NCBI RefSeq assembly: GCF_000093025.1
Contig: NC_014207.1
Span: forward strand, 2,976,001 to 3,040,000
Length of the DNA stretch: 64,000 nucleotides
DNA from: Methylotenera versatilis 301
Lineage (GTDB): Bacteria > Pseudomonadota > Gammaproteobacteria > Burkholderiales > Methylophilaceae
Direction of reading: 5' to 3'
A model generated the notes under the pieces. It ran no database searches, was not told the DNA's origin, and saw only the letters and a program-made list of their open reading frames with translations. This document shows positions 35,677-43,747 of the stretch, in pieces (positions within the stretch are counted from its first letter, which is position 1; each line of letters starts with the position of its first letter). Both the position numbers and the translations under genes were made by a program.

Positions 35677-36392
35677 CTATTTGTTTGCCATCGCACGTAT
35701 TTCGTTCATCGCTTGAGTCGTTCGTTCTGATAGCTTGCGTACTTCACTGGCTACTACTGCAAAACCTTTGCCCGCTTCACCTGCGCGAGCAGCTTCAATC
35801 GCAGCATTGATTGCTAGGATATTAATTTGCATGGCGATTTGGTTGATAGTATCAGCCACGTTTAATATTTGTCGCATGTTCTCTTCATTGCGCACAACAT
35901 TCAGTTGATGTAGCTCTTTGGCTGTTCTTTCATCACTAATATCCCGAATGGCACCTGCGGAACGAAGCGCTACACCTGATGGGTTGCGAGCCGTAATAGC
36001 ACGCTCACGAAACCACACATAACCACGATTAGCGGTCTTCAACCTGTATTCAACGTTATAAGGGGTAGTCCACTGCTATCATTCAAATGCGCACTAAAGG
36101 CATCCAATGCTTGTTGTTTATCATCGCCATGTATCGCGTTTAGCCAACTATCCCAACCGTTGGGGAAGTCATCCACTCTCTCATGCCCTAACAGCTTTCT
36201 AAACTGCTTAGACCATTCTATTTTGCTATCTTTATGGTCAGGGTCACCATTCACCATATGGAGAACCCAAATACCTTCTGTGATCGCTGAGCCTTCAAGC
36301 TCTAAGTCTTCAAGTTTCTTCTTTACGGAAATTAGCTCAGCATATATCTTGTCATGTTTTGCTTCATTACCATCCATGTTTTTTTGCAACAT
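35677..36392 (-). pseudogene. PAS-domain chemoreceptor-like gene broken by a frameshift
   Basis: Two frames together make one protein of about 238 residues. The first (36392 down to 36039) has a coiled start and a PAS-3 domain (EGIWVLHMVNGDPD, WSKQFRKLLGHE). The second (to 35677) continues with [31 protein letters not shown] and a short methyl-accepting signalling part ([29 protein letters not shown]). Near 36063-36068 a single missing base moves the reading into a stop; inserting one restores [19 protein letters not shown]. It has no membrane helices, so it would be a cytosolic receptor. A sequencing error cannot be excluded. Confidence 0.8.
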
Positions 36393-36626
36393 TCGATGCT
36401 CACAATCTTTAAAGTATAGAAGAGATTGTCCTACATAACTCGTCCATCACTTATACTACTTAATGAGTATTAAGCTGGAGCTAGTCAAATATTTCTCAAT
36501 CAATCATGTCACTCATGGACTTAAAAATAGTAACTCAACATATTTAAAGTAGGATTAAAATACTACTCAACTACTTGATAGACATAAACAGGTTGTTTGA
36601 ATTCTATTTTCAAATGAATGGGCTAA

Positions 36627-37019
36627 ATGACTGAAGAAACCAAAACCGATGATGAAGGCTTAATTGCCTCGGTAAAGAATATCGCCACAACCTTGCTGGC
36701 GCTGACGCGCACACGCTTAGAACTGCTCTCTACAGATTTAGAAGAGGGCTGGATTCGGCTCGTTTCATTATTAGTCACCGCCTTTGTCGCACTGTTCTGC
36801 CTTTGTTTCGGCATGGTGTTATTGGCTATTTTTATCATTGTGCTGCTTTGGGATACGCACCGATTATTGATATTAGGCTCGTTAACGGCCATATTCATTA
36901 CGGCTGGCATTGTGTTATGCGTGCTCGCAATACGAGCACTCAAAGCCATGCCGCGCTTATTTGAAACGAGCATTATTGAACTAGCAAAAGACCAAAAGCA
37001 TCTCGATGCTGACAAGTGA
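36627..37019 (+). CDS. YqjE-like (holin superfamily III) membrane protein
   Basis: A 130-residue protein with two helices (SLLVTAFVALFCLCFGMVLL and LILGSLTAIFITAGIVLCVL) between charged ends. The N-terminal helix LTRTRLELLSTDLEEGWIRL near residue 30 is typical of the YqjE/phage-holin-3_6 family. In E. coli yqjE sits with yqjD and yqjK; here a YqjK-like gene follows by 9 bases but no YqjD-type (DUF883) gene was seen nearby. The family role is unknown; despite the name there is no phage context. Confidence 0.8.
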   Translation: MTEETKTDDEGLIASVKNIATTLLALTRTRLELLSTDLEEGWIRLVSLLVTAFVALFCLCFGMVLLAIFIIVLLWDTHRLLILGSLTAIFITAGIVLCVLAIRALKAMPRLFETSIIELAKDQKHLDADK

Positions 37020-37028
37020 ATTTAGAAG

Positions 37029-37334
37029 ATGAAGAAGAAACTAGCCTTGATTGCTGAGCGTCGTCAGTTACTGGTAGTGCAAGCTGAACAGCAGCGTGTA
37101 TCACTGGCAAAAAATATACAGCCACTACAAGGTAGTTTGGAGCTTGTTGATAAAAGCCTAAACATCGTACGCTATGTTAAAAAGCATCCAATACTCATCA
37201 TGGGGTTAGTAAGTTCAATTGGCCTACTTAGGCCGATGCGAGCAGTTACATGGATGCGTCGAAGCTGGATTGCCTCTTTAGCAATACGTGGCTTACGTGC
37301 TTGGTTAACTAAAGCACCGTCAGCAGAAAAGTAA
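37029..37334 (+). CDS. YqjK-like protein
   Basis: A 101-residue basic protein: AERRQLLVVQAEQQRVSLA near residue 9 forms a charged helix, followed by VDKSLNIVRYVKKHPILIMG and one hydrophobic segment (residues 54-66). This is the YqjK pattern. It follows the YqjE-like gene by 9 bases with a weak ribosome-binding site and ends before a two-way terminator. Function unknown; the pair is probably a small membrane complex. Confidence 0.72.
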   Translation: MKKKLALIAERRQLLVVQAEQQRVSLAKNIQPLQGSLELVDKSLNIVRYVKKHPILIMGLVSSIGLLRPMRAVTWMRRSWIASLAIRGLRAWLTKAPSAEK

Positions 37335-37367
37335 GTGGCTTTAAAAAATGATGCTTAAAAGCATAAT

Positions 37368-37393
37368 AAAAAAGCGACCTAAGTCGCTTTTTT
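37368..37393. terminator. Bidirectional terminator
   Basis: AAAAAAGCGAC / GTCGCTTTTTT stem with a CTAA loop, shared by the yqjK-like gene (plus) and the small minus-strand gene ending at 37396. Confidence 0.9.
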
Positions 37394-37395
37394 AT

Positions 37396-37626
37396 TTAGT
37401 GATACCTTGCTTGCAATATTTTATCTGCCAACATTTGAAAACGTGGTGAAACGAACTCTTTAGTTTGTGTACCTGCGTCTGCAATATTCAATAGCTCTTC
37501 AATTGCAGATCTAAATCCCAACTCAAATAACCAGTAATCTGATTGATCAATCGCAGATTTTTTATCTGCGTTTACATCTTCACAAAGTCGCTCAAATGCT
37601 TCCATACATGCGTTATATTCAGCCAT
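37396..37626 (-). CDS. Small hypothetical protein
   Basis: A 76-residue, mostly helical acidic protein (AEYNACMEAFERLCEDVNAD at the start, WLFELGFRSAIEELLNIAD in the middle). The ATG at 37626 has CGGGAG at good spacing and is preferred over an upstream start at 37659. No domain is recognised. It lies between the YqjK-like and Fae-like genes and is transcribed toward a shared terminator. Function unknown. Confidence 0.6.
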   Translation of the reverse strand: MAEYNACMEAFERLCEDVNADKKSAIDQSDYWLFELGFRSAIEELLNIADAGTQTKEFVSPRFQMLADKILQARYH

Positions 37627-37751
37627 ATTCACTCCCGATTTATGACACGGATATTTCAATCATAGCAAATTTTAATTAAAACTTACCAATCTTTACAACA
37701 CGTTGCTTGTTGCTATTGAATCAAACTGGCGCTTCAAAGTTAAATGAAATA

Positions 37752-38303
37752 TTAAATCTCGCCCCAGCTCTCTTCCCACATGCAATGTTTGATCTTTTTA
37801 CGGTTTGCAATCAACTCATCAATGCTTGGCTCGTCGTTCAATGCACGCTTAAGTGCTAGTTTAATGGCTTCATAGTTGTTTTTATACATATCAGCTTTAT
37901 CTAAAGTGCCAGCTTTTTCTAACTCGATACAACCTGGATCAATCCATAATAATGCAACGATACATAAATCATTTACTTGGTCTTTAGGAATAATGCCTTC
38001 AATAACGGCGTCCAAAATACCATCAGCTACCCCTGCTTGCACTACACCACCGAACAAACCCACGTCAGTGCTGCCTTTTAGCGTTACTTTTGGCACCATC
38101 ATGCAAGCTGGACGTACTAATTGGTTGATATCACGCACCGCAAACATTGCAGTGTGACCTTTACTTTGCGCCATCATGTTAGCAAATGCTTGCCCAACAG
38201 GACCATCTACACTGCCTATTAGAATTTCAGGCATAGCTGCAGTCACGTCTTTACCTTCAGAATAAACAGTTGCCTCACCAGCTTTAAATACGATTTTTGA
38301 CAT
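37752..38303 (-). CDS. Formaldehyde-activating enzyme (Fae) homologue lacking the catalytic His
   Basis: A 183-residue protein clearly related to Fae, which joins formaldehyde to tetrahydromethanopterin in methylotrophs. The shared frame is FKAGEAT near residue 5, ILIGSVDGPVGQAFANMM near 27, PKVTLKG near 70, FGGVVQAGVADGILDAV near 84, IIPKDQVNDLCIVALLWIDP near 103, and NNYEAIKLALKRALNDEPS near 142. In true Fae the first block reads EVAHIDLLIG with the catalytic His; here the same place reads TAAMPEILIG, with Met at that site. This is probably one of the Fae-like paralogues (Fae2/Fae3 class) of unproved function. A palindrome (38317-38338) lies just upstream. Confidence 0.85.
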   Translation of the reverse strand: MSKIVFKAGEATVYSEGKDVTAAMPEILIGSVDGPVGQAFANMMAQSKGHTAMFAVRDINQLVRPACMMVPKVTLKGSTDVGLFGGVVQAGVADGILDAVIEGIIPKDQVNDLCIVALLWIDPGCIELEKAGTLDKADMYKNNYEAIKLALKRALNDEPSIDELIANRKKIKHCMWEESWGEI

Positions 38304-38316
38304 AATTTTCTCTTTG

Positions 38317-38338
38317 ATGATGTTAAATAAAACATCAT
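38317..38338. promoter_or_regulatory. Palindrome at the 5' end of the Fae-like gene
   Basis: ATGATGTT (38317-38324) and AACATCAT (38331-38338) are perfect arms around 6 bases, ending 13 bases before the start codon at 38303. It could be a DNA operator or, in the message, a hairpin just upstream of the AGAG ribosome-binding site. Confidence 0.5.
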
Positions 38339-38384
38339 TTTACCAAAGGCTTAGGTTTAGTTTCAATTTAATTAATAAAGTTAA

Positions 38385-38849
38385 CTATAAATCTAGTCGC
38401 ATATCTACGTGCGGAATATTTACATCGCAATATTCATCACTGATTTGTTTAAAACCAGCTTTTTGATAAAAGTGGATGGCGTGCGTTTGTGCGGATAAGT
38501 AAATACTTTTACTACCACGTTCTTTGCAAATACTAATGGCTTTTTGCAGCAGAGCTGCTCCCAGCCCAACACCTCGCCATTGCTTTATCACCGCCATACG
38601 GCCAATTTTTTGATAGTGAATGATACGCAAACAAGCGATAGGCTGATTTTCATAAGTGGCTAGCAAGTGCACAGCGCTGGCATCAATCTCGTCCCATTCA
38701 AACTCAGGTGTCACAAATTGCTCTTCTATAAATACTGGCGTTCTAACTGCGCGTAGTTCATTTTCTGCCTCTTGCCAGGTCACTTGTTGAATCGTGACTT
38801 TTGAAAGCAACTCAGGTGAAATTTCCGTATGATTAGATTTTGGTGGCAT
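38385..38849 (-). CDS. GNAT-family N-acetyltransferase
   Basis: A 154-residue acyltransferase of the ElaA/GNAT type: FIEEQFVTPEFEWDEID near residue 35, a core strand IACLRIIHYQKIGRMAVIK, and the acetyl-CoA loop QWRGVGLGAALLQKAISI near residue 96. The C-terminal GSKSIYLSAQTHAIHFYQKA completes the fold. The substrate is unknown. It is divergent from a DoxX-family gene with a 75-base spacer. Confidence 0.85.
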   Translation of the reverse strand: MPPKSNHTEISPELLSKVTIQQVTWQEAENELRAVRTPVFIEEQFVTPEFEWDEIDASAVHLLATYENQPIACLRIIHYQKIGRMAVIKQWRGVGLGAALLQKAISICKERGSKSIYLSAQTHAIHFYQKAGFKQISDEYCDVNIPHVDMRLDL

Positions 38850-38924
38850 TTAGATAAGCTTGCGAAATTAGAATGTTCAGTGCATTATTCAGGCTATAAA
38901 TTTTTGACTCATCGAAAGTGTCTT

Positions 38925-39293
38925 ATGCAACGTTATTTATCAGCTCTTGCCCGCATTTTACTCGCACAAGTTTTTTTATTACAAGTGACCATGCTCGTGG
39001 TTGGATTTTTTAGCAATCCTGATGGTTATGCACAATATCAAGCTGGATTAGGTAGCTTGGGCTTACCTGGCATTTTTGCACCATTAATTATTTTGATTCA
39101 ATTGGTTGGCGGATTAGCACTTTTCTTTGGTTATAAAACTAAGTTTTTTGCCCTATTCATGGCGATTTATGCCGTAATTATTTCTGTTTTACTGCATTTA
39201 CCAGTGCTGCAATACTTAGCTATTGCAGGCGGTTTGCTAATGCTTTATCTAAACCCTATCACGGCTTGCAGTGTAGATAGCTTAAAAAAATAA
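38925..39293 (+). CDS. DoxX-family membrane protein
   Basis: A 122-residue four-helix membrane protein. LARILLAQVFLLQVTMLVVG near residue 8, YQAGLGSLGLPGIFAPLIIL near 33, GGLALFFGYKTKFFALFMAI near 61 and a C-terminal hydrophobic pair fit DoxX (DoxX-like, quinone-associated membrane proteins). A frame extending upstream to 38829 lacks family character; the ATG at 38925 starts the protein properly. A bidirectional terminator follows. Function unknown. Confidence 0.82.
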   Translation: MQRYLSALARILLAQVFLLQVTMLVVGFFSNPDGYAQYQAGLGSLGLPGIFAPLIILIQLVGGLALFFGYKTKFFALFMAIYAVIISVLLHLPVLQYLAIAGGLLMLYLNPITACSVDSLKK

Positions 39294-39308
39294 TCAGGTA
39301 TCTCACTC

Positions 39309-39335
39309 AAAAAAGCGGCTACTAGCCGCTTTTTT
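39309..39335. terminator. Bidirectional terminator
   Basis: AAAAAAGCGGCT / AGCCGCTTTTTT with a 3-base loop, shared by the DoxX gene (plus) and the metallohydrolase gene (minus). Confidence 0.92.
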
Positions 39336-39365
39336 ATTATCAAGATTTTAACAGTTACTCCAGTC

Positions 39366-40289
39366 TTACTCCCATTCCAGCGCAGGGTAAATCGTATTCA
39401 CATTGCGCCTATTAGCGATATCAAACAACACCCACTTGTCTTTCTCAGACGCTGCCGCAGTATTCATGGTGGATTCCATACTCTCGCCCTTTTTAATGCT
39501 AGCGCGTATATCAGTTAATAGTACCGATAAATAACGCTCATCATTATTCAGCGCCACTATCCAGTCTTTGGTCACTGGCCCATGCCCAGGAACAACTTGT
39601 TTGGCTGGGCTATTTTTCAACTTTTGTACTTCTGTGATTAATCCTTTGATATCACCCTCTAACACTGGCGTGCGATCGATAAACAGTAAATCACCTGTAA
39701 ATAATGTACTGGCTTTGCTTTCAATCACCGAAACATCAGTATTTGTGTGCGCTACCGGATGTGCTGTGAGCGTTAATTTTCTATCACCTAAATCGAGCTC
39801 TAGCGTAGTTTTAACAGTCATTGTAGGTTTAACAAGCTCGCTGGCTTGTGCATCCGCACCTAACAATCTGGCGTTTAATTTGGCATAAGCTTCATGGCGT
39901 AACTCCATGGCATTTGCCAATTTATCGTGACCTATAAATTGCGGCTTATCATTCAGAAAAGCAGCATTGCCATAGATATGGTCAGGGTGCACATGCGTAT
40001 TAATCACATATATAACTGGTAAAGGCGTAATTTTGCGTATAGCTTCGCGTAACTGCTTGCCGACTTTAAAGCTGCCGCCAGTATCAATCACCGCAACGCC
40101 TTTGCTGCCTACAATAAAGCTAGCATTACAAATATCACCCTGATAGCCATCATCTATATCTAAATGCACACCATGATGCACATAGATACCATCGCCCAGA
40201 CTTTCAATGGCAAAGCTTTCATCCTGCGCTTGTACTTGCGCGCAACCCACTAACGCGAAGAGGCTAAGGGTTATCATTAAAATTCGCAT
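39366..40289 (-). CDS. Metallo-beta-lactamase-fold hydrolase, quinoprotein relay type
   Basis: A 307-residue exported zinc hydrolase. The N-terminus (RILMITLSLFALVGCAQVQA) is a signal peptide with a Cys at residue 16, perhaps a lipobox. The fold motif NTHVHPDHIYGN near residue 97 supplies the metal ligands, with AHPVAHTNTD near 180, FTGDLLFIDRTP near 197 and VVPGHGP near 236 the others. It resembles the SoxH-type hydrolases that accompany PQQ-dependent alcohol dehydrogenases, consistent with a methylotroph. No quinoprotein gene is in the window, so the role is inferred. Confidence 0.82.
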   Translation of the reverse strand: MRILMITLSLFALVGCAQVQAQDESFAIESLGDGIYVHHGVHLDIDDGYQGDICNASFIVGSKGVAVIDTGGSFKVGKQLREAIRKITPLPVIYVINTHVHPDHIYGNAAFLNDKPQFIGHDKLANAMELRHEAYAKLNARLLGADAQASELVKPTMTVKTTLELDLGDRKLTLTAHPVAHTNTDVSVIESKASTLFTGDLLFIDRTPVLEGDIKGLITEVQKLKNSPAKQVVPGHGPVTKDWIVALNNDERYLSVLLTDIRASIKKGESMESTMNTAAASEKDKWVLFDIANRRNVNTIYPALEWE

Positions 40290-40395
40290 GACTCATTCCT
40301 GTTGATTAGATAATTGGTTAGAATGATGTGGTATTGTGGAATCTATTGCTGTGACACGTGTCACATAGGCACAAAAATTAATATACAGGAATATC

Positions 40396-40998
40396 ATGAC
40401 GATTCAAACATCTTCTCGTTACACCAAAACTGCTGTGGTACTTCATTGGCTTATCGCTATTTTTCTAGTAGGGATGTTTGTATTAGGCTGGTTTATGACT
40501 GATATTCCAAAAGAAGCACCTAAACAAACTGCTTTTGATCTATTCGATTTAGGCGTTTACACATGGCAAGTCGCTCAAGAAATCTCGCCTAGAGCGTTCT
40601 ACTTCAATTTGCATAAATCTTTAGGTATCACCATTTTCGCATTGATTGCCATCCGTATCTTGTGGCGTATTACCCATAAACCACCAGCTTTCTTGACTTC
40701 ATATTCTGCATTAGAGCGTAAAGTTGCTACTGGAACGCATCATCTTCTGTATTTATTCATGGTAGTCATACCATTAACTGGCTTATTAATGAGCATATAC
40801 GGCAAATACAGTGTTAACTGGTTTGGTATAGAGTTAATCAAAGGTGCTGACAATAAAGGTCTGCGAGATTTTTTTGAAGGCTCTCACGAATTCGTTGGTA
40901 TTGTTTTACTAGTGTTAGTCGCGCTCCATGTTGTGGGTGCTTTAAAACATAAGATTATTGATAAAGACGATACTTTAAAACGCATGACATTTAAGTAA
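40396..40998 (+). CDS. Cytochrome b561
   Basis: A 200-residue di-haem four-helix cytochrome. RYTKTAVVLHWLIAIFLVGM near residue 7, FNLHKSLGITIFALIAIRIL near 74, ALERKVATGTHHLLYLFMVV near 106 and SHEFVGIVLLVLVALHVVGA near 166 carry the haem histidines. The first periplasmic loop (DIPKEAPKQTAFDLFDLGVY) is longer than in the other b561 of this window. It has its own short upstream region divergent from the metallohydrolase gene and a two-way terminator after it, so it is a single-gene unit. Confidence 0.9.
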   Translation: MTIQTSSRYTKTAVVLHWLIAIFLVGMFVLGWFMTDIPKEAPKQTAFDLFDLGVYTWQVAQEISPRAFYFNLHKSLGITIFALIAIRILWRITHKPPAFLTSYSALERKVATGTHHLLYLFMVVIPLTGLLMSIYGKYSVNWFGIELIKGADNKGLRDFFEGSHEFVGIVLLVLVALHVVGALKHKIIDKDDTLKRMTFK

Positions 40999-41014
40999 TA
41001 AATTATGAGCAAAT

Positions 41015-41042
41015 AAAAAAGCCCGATAGATTCGGGCTTTTT
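41015..41042. terminator. Bidirectional terminator
   Basis: AAAAAAGCCCGA / TCGGGCTTTTT stem with a 5-base loop between the b561 gene (plus) and hemE (minus); T-runs on both sides. Confidence 0.92.
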
Positions 41043-41044
41043 AT

Positions 41045-42109
41045 TTATTGGTGATACTGCTTACTATGCTTTCTAACGGCTTCTAACATCGCTGCCGCAT
41101 TTTCTGGCGGCGTCCATTGTGTAATGCCATGTCCGAGGTTGAATACGTGCCCATGACCGTTGCCATAGCTGCGAAGTACATTTTCTACTTGCTTCTCAAT
41201 CGCTTCTGGCGTCGATAGCAAAATTGCTGGGTCTAAGTTACCTTGCAGTGCGACTTTATCACCTACACGTTTACGCGCTTGACCAATATCTACTGTCCAA
41301 TCTAAGCCAAGTGCATCTGCACCAATTTCAGCTTGTGCTTCTAACCACAAGGCGCCACCTTTGGTAAAGACAACACTTGGAACTTTGCGACCATCATTAT
41401 CTTTAATTAAGCCAGCTACAATTTTCTTCATATAATTAAGCGAAAACTCAATATAGGCATCGTGTGAAAGTGCACCGCCCCATGAATCAAAGATCATCAC
41501 CGCTTGCGCACCAGCCAAAATTTGCGCATTTAAATACTGAATCACGGTTTGCGCGGTTGTTTCTAAAATGTGATGCAACAAATCTGGGCGAGCGTAGGCC
41601 ATTTTTTTTATGGTTAAAAAGTCTGTGCCACCTTTGCCTTCCACCATATAGGTGGCTAGCGTCCATGGGCTACCTGTAAATCCAATTAAAGGTACGCGGC
41701 CATCTAGTGTTTTGCGGATTTGCGCTACGGCATCAAACACGTATTGCAATTTAGCCATATCTGGTACTTCTAGCTTTTGAATATCAGCTTCTTCACGTAA
41801 TGTGCGCTCAAATTTTGGGCCTTCACCTTCTTCAAAATATAAACCTAAACCCATTGCGTCTGGCACAGTAAGAATATCAGAAAACAAAATTGAGGCATCT
41901 AAAAGCGGATAGCGGTCTAGCGGCTGAATCGTCACTTCAGTCGCAAAGTCCGGACTTTTGCACAACTGTAAAAAACTACCTGCTGTTTTGCGACTTTCAC
42001 GGTACTCTGGTAAATAACGTCCTGCTTGGCGCATCATCCACACTGGCGTGTAGTCAGTTGGCTGGCGCATTAGCGCTTTTAAGAACGTATCGTTTTTTAA
42101 TTCACTCAT
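41045..42109 (-). CDS. hemE: Uroporphyrinogen decarboxylase
   Basis: A 354-residue haem-pathway enzyme that removes four carboxyls from uroporphyrinogen III to give coproporphyrinogen. [13 protein letters not shown] near residue 26 is the catalytic N-terminal signature, followed by [14 protein letters not shown] near 75, [19 protein letters not shown] near 143 and [15 protein letters not shown] near 328. Length is normal. It starts 130 bases after the gltD stop and may be separately transcribed, since a terminator lies between them. Confidence 0.96.
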   Translation of the reverse strand: MSELKNDTFLKALMRQPTDYTPVWMMRQAGRYLPEYRESRKTAGSFLQLCKSPDFATEVTIQPLDRYPLLDASILFSDILTVPDAMGLGLYFEEGEGPKFERTLREEADIQKLEVPDMAKLQYVFDAVAQIRKTLDGRVPLIGFTGSPWTLATYMVEGKGGTDFLTIKKMAYARPDLLHHILETTAQTVIQYLNAQILAGAQAVMIFDSWGGALSHDAYIEFSLNYMKKIVAGLIKDNDGRKVPSVVFTKGGALWLEAQAEIGADALGLDWTVDIGQARKRVGDKVALQGNLDPAILLSTPEAIEKQVENVLRSYGNGHGHVFNLGHGITQWTPPENAAAMLEAVRKHSKQYHQ

Positions 42110-42135
42110 TGTATTAACCTAAATATTCAAGTCAT

Positions 42136-42171
42136 AAAAAAGGACGCAAAATAATCTACTTCGCGTCCTTT
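42136..42171 (-). terminator. Terminator after gltD
   Basis: On the minus strand AAAGGACGC / GCGTCCTTT closes a stem with a 15-base loop, followed by a T-run; it lies about 70 bases after the gltD stop. Confidence 0.8.
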
Positions 42172-42239
42172 GTGTCTAATCATCGTTCATAAACTTGGAT
42201 TAGAAATTGCATTTTCACCGAAACTTACCTTGGCAATAC

Positions 42240-43667
42240 TCAGCGTGGCAATGTAGAAGAGCCCATTAAAAACTCATCCACAGCTTTAGCCGCTTGGCGA
42301 CCTTCACGAATCGCCCAAACCACCAAGGATTGTCCACGGCGAACATCGCCGGCTGCAAACACTTTTGTTTTGCTGGTTTTATAGCTGTCAACGCCTTCGG
42401 TAGTAGCTTTAGCATTACCACGAGCGTCTTTTTCTACACCAAAAACTTCAAGCAATTTTTGCACTGGAGACACAAAGCCCATCGCCAATAATACTAAATC
42501 AGCTTTGATGGTGAATTCTGAACCAGCCACTTCAACCATTTTGCCATTGACCCACTCAACTTTAGCGCCTTTTAAAGCAACGACTTTACCGTTCTCACCG
42601 ATTAACTCTTTAGTAGTGATAGACCAATCACGGCTGACACCTTCTTCATGTGAGCTTGAAGTGCGCATTTTGAGCGGCCAATTTGGCCAAACGAGCTCTT
42701 TGTTTTCTTTTTCTGGTGGTTGTGGCATTAATTCGAATTGCGTAATACTTAATGCACCGTGACGGTTTGAAGTGCCTACACAGTCTGAGCCTGTATCACC
42801 ACCACCAATTACAACAACGTTCTTATTGCTCGCCATCACTTGATTCGCAACGGTATCGCCAGCCACCACTTGGTTTTGCGGTGTTAAAAAATCCATGGCA
42901 TACATCACGCCATCTAACTCGCGACCTTTTACTGGTAAGTCACGTGGATACTCAGCGCCTCCGGCTAAAATCACGGCATCGAATTCAGCGAGCAAATCAT
43001 CCGCATTAACATTTTCACCTACGTTTTGATTAACGCGGAACTCAACGCCTTCAGCTTCCATCTGAGCCATACGACGATCAATGTGTGATTTTTCCATTTT
43101 GAAATCTGGAATACCGTAGCGAAGCAAGCCACCGATGCGGCTATTCTTTTCTAACAGCACAACACTATGACCTACACGCGCTAATTGTTGCGCAGCTGCC
43201 ATACCCGCTGGACCTGAACCTACGATTGCGACTTTTTTACCTGTTTTATGCGCAGAAATCTGCGGAGTCACCCAGTCATTTTCCCAAGCTTTATCGATGA
43301 TTGCATGCTCGATAGATTTAATACCAACTGGATCCGCATTAATATTTAGCGTACAAGCCGCTTCACACGGTGCTGGGCAGATACGACCAGTGAACTCAGG
43401 AAAGTTATTGGTTGAATGCAAGACATCAATCGCTGCTTTCCAATCTTGGCTATACACCAAGTCGTTAAAATCAGGGATGATATTATTGACAGGACAACCC
43501 GTAGTACAAAATGGAATACCACAATCCATACAGCGCGCACCTTGCTGTTTGGCTTCTGCATCGCTTAAATGTAATACAAACTCTTTGTAATTTTTAACGC
43601 GGTCTGTCACTGGCAGATTTGCTTCAGCCAGTCTATCGTATTCCATAAAACCTGTTACTTTGCCCAT
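42240..43667 (-). CDS. gltD: Glutamate synthase small subunit
   Basis: A 475-residue FAD- and NADPH-binding subunit that feeds electrons to GltB. The N-terminal iron-sulfur region [17 protein letters not shown] near residue 42 and [19 protein letters not shown] near 90 is followed by the FAD fold [20 protein letters not shown] near 148 and the NADPH fold [17 protein letters not shown] near 285. LLAMGFVSP near 397 and [17 protein letters not shown] near 440 finish the reductase. It follows gltB by 80 bases, the usual operon for ammonium assimilation. Confidence 0.96.
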   Translation of the reverse strand: MGKVTGFMEYDRLAEANLPVTDRVKNYKEFVLHLSDAEAKQQGARCMDCGIPFCTTGCPVNNIIPDFNDLVYSQDWKAAIDVLHSTNNFPEFTGRICPAPCEAACTLNINADPVGIKSIEHAIIDKAWENDWVTPQISAHKTGKKVAIVGSGPAGMAAAQQLARVGHSVVLLEKNSRIGGLLRYGIPDFKMEKSHIDRRMAQMEAEGVEFRVNQNVGENVNADDLLAEFDAVILAGGAEYPRDLPVKGRELDGVMYAMDFLTPQNQVVAGDTVANQVMASNKNVVVIGGGDTGSDCVGTSNRHGALSITQFELMPQPPEKENKELVWPNWPLKMRTSSSHEEGVSRDWSITTKELIGENGKVVALKGAKVEWVNGKMVEVAGSEFTIKADLVLLAMGFVSPVQKLLEVFGVEKDARGNAKATTEGVDSYKTSKTKVFAAGDVRRGQSLVVWAIREGRQAAKAVDEFLMGSSTLPR

Positions 43668-43747
43668 ACTAATAAGCCCTTACCCATATTTAATTTTTTT
43701 GCATTGCGCATACTGTGTGTTTTTAACAAGCAGTGATTTAGCTAACC

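Noticed and set aside
36627-37019. Phage holin interpretation
   Set aside because: The family name mentions holin, but the neighbour is YqjK-like and there is no phage gene around.
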